41,918 bases of DNA from Acidimicrobiales bacterium (GTDB taxonomy: Bacteria; Actinomycetota; Acidimicrobiia; Acidimicrobiales; Aldehydirespiratoraceae): positions 1-41,918 of the forward strand of contig JAJCXX010000051.1 in assembly GCA_029263195.1 (NCBI GenBank). Direction: 5' to 3'. The position numbers were made by a program, and so were the translations under genes. A model generated the notes under the pieces. That model worked only from the letters and a program-made list of their open reading frames with translations, was not told where the DNA came from and searched no databases. Positions 30,324-38,582 of this stretch are shown piece by piece; positions within the stretch are counted from its first letter, which is position 1; every line of letters starts with the position of its first letter.

Positions 30324-32450
30324 ATGCGACGAGAAGTTCGGCTAGCGATCGACATAGGCGGCACCTTCACCGATCTGGCCGTCGAGACCGGGCACGGACC
30401 CGATCGCACGACCACCACAGCCAAGACCCTCACCACTCACGACGCTCCCGAACGAGGCGTCATCGAAGGGATCGCCGGGCTCCTGCGCCGCGCTGGCATC
30501 GAGACGAGTGACGTCACGATGATGATCTACGGCACCACCCTCGCTACGAATCTGCTAATCGAGCGCAAAGGGGCACGGACCGCACTAATCACGACTCAGG
30601 GATTTCGTGACACGCTCGAGATCCGCAATGAGAGCCGGTACGAACAGTACGACCTCGATATCGATCTCCCGGAGCCATTGGTGCCTCGCTGGCTCCGGCT
30701 CCCTGTCGCCGAACGGACGAACGTGCACGGCGAAGTCCTGGTGCCCCTCAACGAGGGCGATCTCCTCGGAACCGTTGATCTTCTCCGATCCGCGGAGGTA
30801 GAGAGTCTCGCCATCGGCTTCCTTCACAGCTACATCAACGGCTCTCACGAGCAGCGGGCCCGTGATCTGCTCGCGCCTCTGCTGCCAGATGTTGAGATCT
30901 CGCTGTCGAGCGAAGTCTCTCCGGAGATGCGCGAGTACGAACGGATCAGCACCACATGCGCCAACGCCTACGTGCAACCGCTGATCGGCCAACATCTGAC
31001 AAGGCTCGAAAGTGAGCTGCACAGGACCGGCCTACGTTGCCCGCTGTTCCTCATGCTTTCGGGTGGGGGGATCACCACGCTGGACACCGCTCGCCGCTTC
31101 CCGGTGCGCTTGGTGGAGTCGGGTCCCGCCGGAGGCGCTATCTACGCCAGCTACATTGCCCAGCAGCTCGGTCTCGAACGTGTTGTGTCCTACGACATGG
31201 GCGGAACCACAGCCAAGCTCTGCCTGATAAACGACGGAACACCTCACACCAGCCGCAATTTCGAGGTGGCCCGCATCTACCGGTTCATGAAGGGCAGCGG
31301 TCTACCTCTTCGCATCCCGGTGATCGAGATGGTCGAGATCGGCGCTGGCGGCGGATCCATCGCCCACGTGGATGCACTTGGCCGCATCGCTGTTGGACCC
31401 GAGAGTGCCGGCTCTGATCCGGGACCGGCCTGCTACGACCAGGGAGGCACCCGACCGACAGTGACCGATGCAGACACCCTGCTTGGCTACATCGACCCTG
31501 ACAACTTCGCCGGGGGAAGCATGAAGCTTGATCGGTCCAGAGCCGAGGCAGCGATGTCCGACGCCCTGGGCTCGCCTTTGGGTCTCGACACGATCGGCGC
31601 CGCCCTCGGAGTATTCGAAATGGTCGACGAGAACATGTCCAACGCTGCGAGGGTGCACTCCATCGAGAGTGGCGAAGTCATAGCGGATCGAACGTTGATC
31701 GCATTCGGGGGTGCTGCACCACTACACGCGGCACGGCTTGCCGAGAAGCTCGGAATAGACCGTGTTGTCGTTCCTCCCGGGGCCGGAGTGGGTTCGGCCC
31801 TCGGGTTCCTGCGCGCACCGGTCGCCTATGAGGTCACGCGAAGCTTCCGCCAGCGACTCAGCGACCTCGACGCTGAATCCTGCAATCGACTGCTCGATGA
31901 GATGAGGGTGGAGGCCCGCTCGGTGGTGGAACCGGGGGCTGCTGGCCGTCAGCTCGTAGAGTCCCGGCTCGCCTACATGCGATATGTGGGCCAGGGCCAT
32001 GAGGTCGGCGTTGAGCTCCCGATCCGGATCGAGGCCCCTCGGATCGATGATTCGAGCCCCGGAGCGCTCGGAAAGGCCTTCCAGGCGGAGTACGACCGCT
32101 TGTACGAGCGGTCCATCCCGGACCTGGACGTGGAGATCCTCAGTTGGGTGGTGGTTCTCGGAACCGAGATCGATCTCGCCGAGCAGTATCTTCCCAATAT
32201 CGAAAGCGAGGGGCCAGCCGACCCGGTCGGGACACGTCTGATCACGGAGTCGGGCACCGGTCGGAGCGTCGAAGTTCCGGTCTACGAGCGTGAGGGCCTC
32301 GAAGTCAACCAGTCCGTGCCCGGTCCGGCAATCGTCGTCGAGACCAACACCGCCACCGTCATCTCATCCCGGTATGCGGCGGATGTGCATCCGAATGGCC
32401 ATCTCATCCTCAGGGCCCAAGACTTGACAGAGGACGGAGCGCCGTCATGA
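30324..32450 (+). CDS. hyuA: Hydantoinase/oxoprolinase-family ATP-dependent subunit A
   Basis: 708 residues. The N-terminal actin-like ATP-binding segment AIDIGGTFTDLAVETG is followed by IYGTTLATNLLIERKG, and the second phosphate loop is YDMGGTTAKL. SGPAGGAIYA and EIGAGGGSIA are also typical. The family couples ATP hydrolysis to ring opening of hydantoins or 5-oxoproline, or to carboxylation of acetone or acetophenone. The partner gene hyuB overlaps by 4 nt (ATGA). Together with a dehydrogenase, an acyl-CoA ligase and an FAH-fold enzyme downstream, a catabolic role is inferred. The exact substrate is unknown. Confidence 0.9.
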   Translation: MRREVRLAIDIGGTFTDLAVETGHGPDRTTTTAKTLTTHDAPERGVIEGIAGLLRRAGIETSDVTMMIYGTTLATNLLIERKGARTALITTQGFRDTLEIRNESRYEQYDLDIDLPEPLVPRWLRLPVAERTNVHGEVLVPLNEGDLLGTVDLLRSAEVESLAIGFLHSYINGSHEQRARDLLAPLLPDVEISLSSEVSPEMREYERISTTCANAYVQPLIGQHLTRLESELHRTGLRCPLFLMLSGGGITTLDTARRFPVRLVESGPAGGAIYASYIAQQLGLERVVSYDMGGTTAKLCLINDGTPHTSRNFEVARIYRFMKGSGLPLRIPVIEMVEIGAGGGSIAHVDALGRIAVGPESAGSDPGPACYDQGGTRPTVTDADTLLGYIDPDNFAGGSMKLDRSRAEAAMSDALGSPLGLDTIGAALGVFEMVDENMSNAARVHSIESGEVIADRTLIAFGGAAPLHAARLAEKLGIDRVVVPPGAGVGSALGFLRAPVAYEVTRSFRQRLSDLDAESCNRLLDEMRVEARSVVEPGAAGRQLVESRLAYMRYVGQGHEVGVELPIRIEAPRIDDSSPGALGKAFQAEYDRLYERSIPDLDVEILSWVVVLGTEIDLAEQYLPNIESEGPADPVGTRLITESGTGRSVEVPVYEREGLEVNQSVPGPAIVVETNTATVISSRYAADVHPNGHLILRAQDLTEDGAPS

Positions 32451-34192
32451 CCCACCCGACGGAGGCGAGCGTCGCGCTGGTTCAGATTCGTCGACACGTC
32501 ATGTGGAACCGAATTATTGCGGTTGTCGAGGAACAGGCCCAGACCCTCGTCCGTACCGCATTTTCCACGAGTGTTCGCGAGGCGGGCGACTTGGCTGCGG
32601 CGGTGTTCGATCGAGATGGTCGAATGATCGCGCAGTCGGTTACGGGGACGCCGGGACACATCAATTCTCTGGCCGCAGCGGTTGTACATTTTGTCGACGC
32701 CCACCCGATCGAAACCATGGAACCGGGTGATGTCTTCATAACGAACGATCCGTGGCTGACCTCTGGACATCAGCACGACCTGACCCTCACGACACCGGTG
32801 TTTCACAAAGATCAGGTGGTCGCGCTCGTTGCCAATACCTGCCACGTCGTCGACATCGGCGGTCGGGGTTTCACACCTGACGGGCGCCAGGTGTACGAGG
32901 AGGGGCTCAACATCCCCATCCTTCATCTCTTCCATCGGGGAGAGGCCAACGCGACCTTGTTCGACATCGTTCGGATGAATGTCCGCGAGTCGAGCCAGGT
33001 GATCGGTGACATCTACTCGTTCGCCGCTGCCAACGACGTTGCCGCTCAACGTCTGATCGCAATGATGGTCGAGTTCGATGTCGACGACATTGATGATTTG
33101 GCCGATTTCGTCATCGACAGCTCTCGTCGGGCAACCCTCGACCGCATCCGTCAGTTACCGGAGGGTGTCTTCAGAAACGAGTTGACGATGGATGGGTACG
33201 ACCAGCCGGTCACGCTCATGGCGGCGCTGACCGTGTCCGAGGACGGTATCCACGTCGACTATGGCGGGACCTCGCCCGCCAGCAGCCACGGGATCAACGT
33301 CGTACTGAACTACACCAAGGCGTACACGAGCTACGGCATCAAGGCCGTAGTCGCCCCGGACATTCCCAACAACCATGGCTCGCTTGAGCCATTCACCTTC
33401 AGCGCCCCGGAGGGCTGCATTCTCAACGCCCAACGACCATTCGCAGTGGCGGCACGCCACATCATCGGCCATTTGCTACCCGACACCATCTTCGGGTGTT
33501 TGGCTCAGATCATCGACGGCGGTGTCCAGGCCGAGAGCTCGGCATCCTTGTGGAACATCCAGCTTCGTAGCGGCACGTCGGTATCAACCTCCAGCGACTA
33601 CGAGGGGCAGATCCCCGAATTCGAAATGATCCACTTCAACAGCGGAGGTACCGGCGCTCGACCCGCGAAGGACGGCCTCAGTGCGACAGGGTTTCCGAGC
33701 GGGGTCAAGGGTGTGCCGGTCGAGGCCACCGAATCTGTCGTCCCTGTGGTGTTCTGGCGCAAGGAACTCCGTTCCGACTCCGGTGGAGCGGGCCGCACGC
33801 GAGGAGGACTCGGCCAGATCATCGAGTTGTCCGGTGCGGGCGGCGCCCCATTCGATGTGCTGGCGATGTTCGAACGCGTCGACAATGCCCCAAAGGGCAG
33901 AGAAGGCGGCCGCTCCGGCGCAACAGGGACAGTCGCTCTCGGATCAGGGACCCAATTGCGATCCAAGGGCCAGCAACCCGTACCGCCTCACGAAACTCTC
34001 GTTCTGGGCCTGCCCGGCGGTGGCGGCTTCGGTTCGCCTCTGGAGCGCCCGCCGCTGCTGGTTGCCGAAGACATTCGAGACGGACGCGTGTCCATCGATG
34101 CCGCCCGAATCGACTACGGCGTTGTCATCGACGAGACAGGGCGTCCCGACGAATCGGCAACCGCTGAGCTCCGCCGATCGATGTCGACCTGA
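32447..34192 (+). CDS. hyuB: Hydantoinase/oxoprolinase-family subunit B
   Basis: 581 residues, usual size of HyuB. Begins with a helical segment, then GDVFITNDPWLTSGHQHDLT with conserved Asp/His of the metal centre, VANTCHVVDIGG, and ends with the GLPGGGGFGSPLERP loop typical of the family C-terminus. It is the catalytic partner of HyuA, overlapping it by 4 nt, and acts as a cytoplasmic complex. The region after its stop is ~300 bp before the next gene, so the operon may restart there. Confidence 0.9.
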   Translation: MTHPTEASVALVQIRRHVMWNRIIAVVEEQAQTLVRTAFSTSVREAGDLAAAVFDRDGRMIAQSVTGTPGHINSLAAAVVHFVDAHPIETMEPGDVFITNDPWLTSGHQHDLTLTTPVFHKDQVVALVANTCHVVDIGGRGFTPDGRQVYEEGLNIPILHLFHRGEANATLFDIVRMNVRESSQVIGDIYSFAAANDVAAQRLIAMMVEFDVDDIDDLADFVIDSSRRATLDRIRQLPEGVFRNELTMDGYDQPVTLMAALTVSEDGIHVDYGGTSPASSHGINVVLNYTKAYTSYGIKAVVAPDIPNNHGSLEPFTFSAPEGCILNAQRPFAVAARHIIGHLLPDTIFGCLAQIIDGGVQAESSASLWNIQLRSGTSVSTSSDYEGQIPEFEMIHFNSGGTGARPAKDGLSATGFPSGVKGVPVEATESVVPVVFWRKELRSDSGGAGRTRGGLGQIIELSGAGGAPFDVLAMFERVDNAPKGREGGRSGATGTVALGSGTQLRSKGQQPVPPHETLVLGLPGGGGFGSPLERPPLLVAEDIRDGRVSIDAARIDYGVVIDETGRPDESATAELRRSMST

Positions 34193-34491
34193 GGGTGAAC
34201 CGGAGTCCAACCAACTTCCACGCTCGTTGCCGTTGTGAACGCGCGGTCCCTCAGCGAACCCAACCGGCAACCTCATGGGTCTCGGTACGCGGCAACAGCG
34301 ACGGCATTTCGACATGGCATCGCTCTTCGACAAGGAGCACCGTGACGCAAGTCGGCATCCCGAGGGGGTTCCAATGTGTCGGGAACCTCCACGGACAGCA
34401 CGATTCGGCGGCGATCTCGCTGAAGCTGGAGATGCCGAAACGGGCTCGTCGGCAACGATGAATTCGGTATCTGGTATGCAAGAATCGTCCG
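34193..34491. promoter_or_regulatory. 299-bp spacer with a small dyad and probable leaderless promoter
   Basis: No convincing gene. GGTTCC (34367-34372) and GGAACC (34382-34387) form a short dyad with a 9-nt centre that could be an operator. AAGAAT (34480-34485) sits 6 nt before the ATG at 34492 and fits a weak leaderless -10. Other frames here overlap on both strands and show no family features. Confidence 0.35.
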
Positions 34492-35478
34492 ATGCGTATC
34501 TGTGTGGTCGGTGCTGGAGCTATCGGTGGACTGCTGGCAACTCGGCTCTCACTGGCTGGCAATCAGGTCAGCGTGCTGGCCCGAGGGACGCATCTCACGG
34601 AAATTCAACGGTCCGGCCTCAGACTGGAAGAAGTCGACGGCTCGGTCACCACAGCATCGGACATTGTCGCATCAGACAACTTGGGTGCGCTGGGGACGCC
34701 TGAAACCGTCATCTTGGCGCTGAAAGCACACCAGATAGTCGCCGTAGCCAGTCAACTCCTGCAGCTGTACGGTCCCGAGACCGTCGTAGTACCGGTGCAA
34801 AACGGGATTCCGTGGTGGTACTTCGAACGTCACGGTGGGACGCACGATGGCCGTCGACTCGACAAGCTCGACCCCGAGGGAATCCTCACGCGCGCCGTGC
34901 CCGCCGAACGTATCCTCGCCTGCATCCCGTATCCGGCCGCCGAGAAGGCCGCTCCCGGAGTCATTCGTCACAAAGACGGCAACAAGTTCCCGGTCGGTGA
35001 GCTCGACGGCTCCAAATCCGAACGCGCTCATACCGTCAGCAGTGTCTTCTCACAGGCCGGATTCAACTCACGGGTGCTCACCGACATTCGTACCCACATC
35101 TGGGTGAAGGCATGGGGAAACCTGGCGTTCAACCCGATCAGCGCGCTGACGAGAGCAACGCTGGGCGAGATCTGTCGAAATCCGATCACAAGAGACTTGG
35201 CTGCAACGATGATGGCCGAGGCAATCGAGATCGCTGCGGCCCTCGACGTGCGAGTCCGGCTGACGATAGAGAAGCGGATCGCTGGCGCAGAGGCCGTGGG
35301 TGAACACAAGACCTCGATGCTCCAGGATCTCGAGGCCGGTCGTGCACTGGAAATCGACCCGCTCGTCGGTGTGTTCGTCGAACTCGGTGAGCTCGTCGGC
35401 GTCAAAACCCCCTCGATATCGGCTGTGTACGCCTTGGTGTCTCTCCTAAACCAATCAACCCAAAGGGCCGCAAATTGA
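34492..35478 (+). CDS. Ketopantoate reductase (PanE/ApbA)-like dehydrogenase
   Basis: 328 residues. Rossmann start ICVVGAGAIGGLLATRLS (GxGxxG), then VVPVQNGIPWW. The C-terminal domain has the catalytic Lys and Asn in WVKAWGNLAFNPISALT and a later Glu in the EIDPLVG segment. The family reduces 2-dehydropantoate with NADPH, but panB/panC are absent and the gene sits with hyuAB and a CoA ligase. I infer a paralogue acting on a 2-oxo or 2-hydroxy acid in the local pathway. Its stop overlaps the next start (TTGA). Confidence 0.85.
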   Translation: MRICVVGAGAIGGLLATRLSLAGNQVSVLARGTHLTEIQRSGLRLEEVDGSVTTASDIVASDNLGALGTPETVILALKAHQIVAVASQLLQLYGPETVVVPVQNGIPWWYFERHGGTHDGRRLDKLDPEGILTRAVPAERILACIPYPAAEKAAPGVIRHKDGNKFPVGELDGSKSERAHTVSSVFSQAGFNSRVLTDIRTHIWVKAWGNLAFNPISALTRATLGEICRNPITRDLAATMMAEAIEIAAALDVRVRLTIEKRIAGAEAVGEHKTSMLQDLEAGRALEIDPLVGVFVELGELVGVKTPSISAVYALVSLLNQSTQRAAN

Positions 35479-36983
35479 CCGACGACTCGACCGTTCGAGA
35501 TCTTCTGGCCGTTGGCACCGGAGGCGATCCTGCGATCATTGGGCCCGACGGCTCGATCCTCGACTATGACGCCCTGCGACACGAGGTGGACAGGCTCGCA
35601 AATCGGTTGCGGGAACTCGGCGTGGGACCAGGCGATCGCATCGCGATCGTCCTACCGAACGGCCCCGAAATGGCTACCGCCTTCCTTGCCGCGGCGGCCA
35701 CCGGCTGCGCCGCACCCCTCAACCCCAAGTACCGCGAGAACGAGTTCCGCTTCTATCTCGATGATCTGGACGCTCGGGTAATCATCAGCCGGGCCGAGGG
35801 CGCAGAGGCTGCACTGGCGGCGGCTTCGGAGTCGACACAGCCCATGACGCTGGTGGGACAATTCGGCGACCTCACACTGGTCGCCGCCGGGGATGCGGCC
35901 GATCAACGCAGCGAAGCGCCCGGCCCAGATGACGTGGGATTGGTGCTCCACACCTCAGGCACGACGTCGCGACCAAAGATCGTTCCGTTGCTCCAGAGAG
36001 GACTCGCTCGGTCCGCGGCGAACATTGCAGCCTCACTTTCCCTGACCTCCCGCGACCGCTCCATGAACGTGATGCCGCTATTTCACATTCACGGCCTGAT
36101 GGCCGGACTACTCGCCCCGCTTTCGGTTGGCGCGTCGGTTGCCTGCACCGAAGGATTCGATGCTTTCAAGTTCTTCCCTCAGCTGCGGACCATCGAGCCC
36201 ACGTACTACACCGCGGTGCCCACGATGCATCAGATGGTGATTGCCCGGTCCGCCAAACATGGTGAGGCGGCGGCCGCTGCCGGCCTCCGGTTCGTGCGCT
36301 CTTCTTCGGCATCGCTCCCGGGGCCAGTACTCGAGAAGCTCGAGGGCCTATTCGACGCACCGGTGATCGAGGCCTACGGGATGACAGAAGCGACGCACCA
36401 GATGTGCGCCAACCCTCTCCCACCCGGGGTCGCCAAGCCGGGGTCGGTCGGGATTCCCACGGGAATCGAACTCGCGATCCTCCACGACGATGGGCACCCA
36501 CTCCCAACCGGGGACCGGGGCGAGGTGTCGATCAAGGGCCAGACTGTGGTGAAAGGGTACGAAAACAATCCAGAAGCCAACACAACTGCGTTCACCGCGG
36601 GCTGGTTCCGCACCGGCGACCAGGGATACCTCGACGCTGATGGCTACCTCTTCCTCACCGGTCGACTCAAGGAGCAGATTAACCGAGGGGGCGAGAAGAT
36701 CTCCCCTCTCGAGATCGACGAGGCGCTCCTGCGACATGATGCCGTCGCTCAGGCCGTGACGTTCGCGGTGCCCCATGAGAAACTCGGCGAGGACATAGCG
36801 GCCGCCGTCGTTTTGATCGAAGGCGCCACGGTGACCGATCGAGAGCTTCGGGACTCTTTGTCGGAGTCACTCGCCGCATTCAAGGTGCCGCGCCAGATCG
36901 TCTTTCTCAATGAGCTTCCAAAGGGCGTCACCGGCAAACTGCAGCGCATCGGTTTGGCAGAACGCCTCGGCTTGGGTAGCTGA
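35475..36983 (+). CDS. Acyl-CoA ligase close to oxalyl-CoA synthetase (AAE3/Pcs60-like)
   Basis: 502 residues. The start is TTG 35475, coupled to the upstream stop and preceded by AAAGGG. ANL motifs are LHTSGTTSRPKIVPL, EAYGMTEATHQM, GWFRTGDQGYLD and GRLKEQINRGGEKISP, and the C-terminal Lys is in LPKGVTGKLQR. The stretches APLNPKYRENEFRFYL, MPLFHIHGLMAGLL and YYTAVPTMHQM follow plant AAE3 and yeast Pcs60 oxalyl-CoA synthetases closely. It activates a short, probably dicarboxylic, acid with ATP and CoA. In this operon it could take the acid released by HyuAB or by the FAH-fold enzyme. Substrate not proven. Confidence 0.88.
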   Translation: MTDDSTVRDLLAVGTGGDPAIIGPDGSILDYDALRHEVDRLANRLRELGVGPGDRIAIVLPNGPEMATAFLAAAATGCAAPLNPKYRENEFRFYLDDLDARVIISRAEGAEAALAAASESTQPMTLVGQFGDLTLVAAGDAADQRSEAPGPDDVGLVLHTSGTTSRPKIVPLLQRGLARSAANIAASLSLTSRDRSMNVMPLFHIHGLMAGLLAPLSVGASVACTEGFDAFKFFPQLRTIEPTYYTAVPTMHQMVIARSAKHGEAAAAAGLRFVRSSSASLPGPVLEKLEGLFDAPVIEAYGMTEATHQMCANPLPPGVAKPGSVGIPTGIELAILHDDGHPLPTGDRGEVSIKGQTVVKGYENNPEANTTAFTAGWFRTGDQGYLDADGYLFLTGRLKEQINRGGEKISPLEIDEALLRHDAVAQAVTFAVPHEKLGEDIAAAVVLIEGATVTDRELRDSLSESLAAFKVPRQIVFLNELPKGVTGKLQRIGLAERLGLGS

Positions 36984-37011
36984 AGCATCCACCACCAATG
37001 GAAGACCTCTG

Positions 37012-37827
37012 ATGACCTCGTGGGTTCGATTCAGGCACAACGACTGTGCCGGCTTCGGCCCGCTGGAGTCCCGCGCAGCCGCGGTTCACGACAGCGACAT
37101 GTTCTCGAACCCGGTCCAGACAGGTGCATCGTTCGACCTCGCGGAGGTTGAACTTCTTGCGCCCTGCGAGCCGACGAAGATGATCGGTCTCTGGAACAAC
37201 TATCACGCGGCCGCAGAGAAGAATGACTGGGCGATTCCTGAACAGCCCCTCTACTTCTTCAAGCCGCCATCGTGTTTCTTGGCACCGGGTCGCCCAATTG
37301 TTCGCTCTACGTCGTGCGCCGGTCTAGTCATCTACCAAGGAGAGTTGGGTGTTGTGGTCGGCCGACGGTGCGTGAGTGTCGCCGAATCCGAAGCTGCAGA
37401 TCACATCTTCGGATTCACCTGTGTCAACGACGTCACGGCGTTGGGGTTGCTCCGCGAGGACCCGTCCTTTCCTCAGTGGTCTCGTGCCAAGAGCTTCGAT
37501 ACGTTCGGCCCTTTCGGACCTGTGATTGCCACTGGGCTCGATGCCCGAGATCTGGAGGTGCGGAGTTTCCTGAATGGCAGAGAGCGACAGGACTATGCCG
37601 TCTCGGACACGATCTTCTCGCCCGAGGAACTCTTGAGTCTGCTCTCCCGAGACATGACGTTGGAACCTGATGACATCATTGCCTGCGGCACGTCAGTCGG
37701 AGCCCTACCGATGAGGCCTGGTGCCACGATCGAAGTCAGCACCGACGGGATCGGAGCGCTGCGCAACGACTTCGTCGATGTGTCGAGCGCGAGTCCGACG
37801 AGGTCTGTTCCGCAAGATTTCCGATGA
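37012..37827 (+). CDS. Fumarylacetoacetate hydrolase-family protein
   Basis: 271 residues from the ATG at 37012, preceded by GGAAGA; the upstream frame runs into the ligase gene. The FAH core is visible: the Glu in YQGELGVVVGR, GFTCVNDVTAL with the metal-ligand Asp, the catalytic-region Lys in SRAKSFDTFGPFGPV, and EVRSFLNGRERQDY. The family hydrolyses or isomerises beta-diketo acids, often in aromatic or hydroxy-acid catabolism. Last gene of the hyu/ligase cluster; 28 nt after the ligase. A typical partner hydrolase would act before or after the CoA ligase; order unknown. Confidence 0.87.
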   Translation: MTSWVRFRHNDCAGFGPLESRAAAVHDSDMFSNPVQTGASFDLAEVELLAPCEPTKMIGLWNNYHAAAEKNDWAIPEQPLYFFKPPSCFLAPGRPIVRSTSCAGLVIYQGELGVVVGRRCVSVAESEAADHIFGFTCVNDVTALGLLREDPSFPQWSRAKSFDTFGPFGPVIATGLDARDLEVRSFLNGRERQDYAVSDTIFSPEELLSLLSRDMTLEPDDIIACGTSVGALPMRPGATIEVSTDGIGALRNDFVDVSSASPTRSVPQDFR

Positions 37828-37913
37828 CCCTTCCAGGGTGTGGGTGACCGGCCCCCCATCCGACCCATGAGAAGGACCGGCGACCGTCTGAACATTCCTG
37901 GGCCAGGTCTCGT

Positions 37914-38582
37914 TCAGCTCTCCAGCTCACCAGCTCGCACCACACCCGCCTCATAGGCGAAGACGACGGCGCTGACACGATCCCTGAGCCCAAGCTTCAT
38001 CAGCACCCGTTTGAGATGAGTCTTTGCGGTCGACTCGCTTATGTACATCTCCTCGGCGATCTCAGCGTTGCTCATCCCGCGTGCTACGCAGGTGAGTACC
38101 TCTCGTTCTCGGTTGGTGAGGACCTCAAGTGCGTCTTCGGCATCTTCCGGCACGGCCGGTTGGCCGGCGAACTCCTCGACTAGTCGCCGCGTGACCGATG
38201 GGGAGAGTAAGGCTTCTCCCGCCGCGACTATACGAATTCCATCGATGAGTTCGCTCGGCCTACTCCGCTTCAGCAAATAGCCACTCGCTCCAGCTCGCAG
38301 CGATTCGAAGACATAACGGTCCAACTCGAAAGTGGTGACCACGATGACCCTTGTCGAGCAGTCTCGCCGTTCGAGGATCCGGCGGGTCGCTTCGATGCCG
38401 TCGCCGTCAGGCATCTGGATGTCCATTAGCACCACGTCGGGCTCGAGGCGGCCCACCATTTCGACCGCCTCGGGACCTGAGGTCGCTTCACCGACGACGG
38501 TAATGTCGTCAGCGCTTTCGATGATCATGGACATTCCGCCTCGAACAAGTCCATCATCGTCGGCCAGAAGAACCCGGATCAT
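37914..38582 (-). CDS. NarL/LuxR-family response regulator
   Basis: 222 residues; the ATG at 38582 overlaps the kinase stop and has GGGGAG upstream. The receiver has D9/D10 and the phospho-acceptor D54 (VLMDIQMPD) and the GYLLKRSRPSEL lysine loop. The C-terminal helix-turn-helix is LTNREREVLTCVARGMSNAEIAEEMYISESTAKTHLK in sense, i.e. a canonical LuxR/NarL DNA-binding unit (~150-215). It is transcribed with the kinase and diverges from the DUF4234/MMPL exporter, which is the likely target. Confidence 0.93.
   Translation of the reverse strand: MIRVLLADDDGLVRGGMSMIIESADDITVVGEATSGPEAVEMVGRLEPDVVLMDIQMPDGDGIEATRRILERRDCSTRVIVVTTFELDRYVFESLRAGASGYLLKRSRPSELIDGIRIVAAGEALLSPSVTRRLVEEFAGQPAVPEDAEDALEVLTNREREVLTCVARGMSNAEIAEEMYISESTAKTHLKRVLMKLGLRDRVSAVVFAYEAGVVRAGELES

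Noticed and set aside
34275..34703. Open frames on both strands around the start of the PanE-like gene
   Set aside because: They overlap the well-supported dehydrogenase and each other, and none has a family signature.
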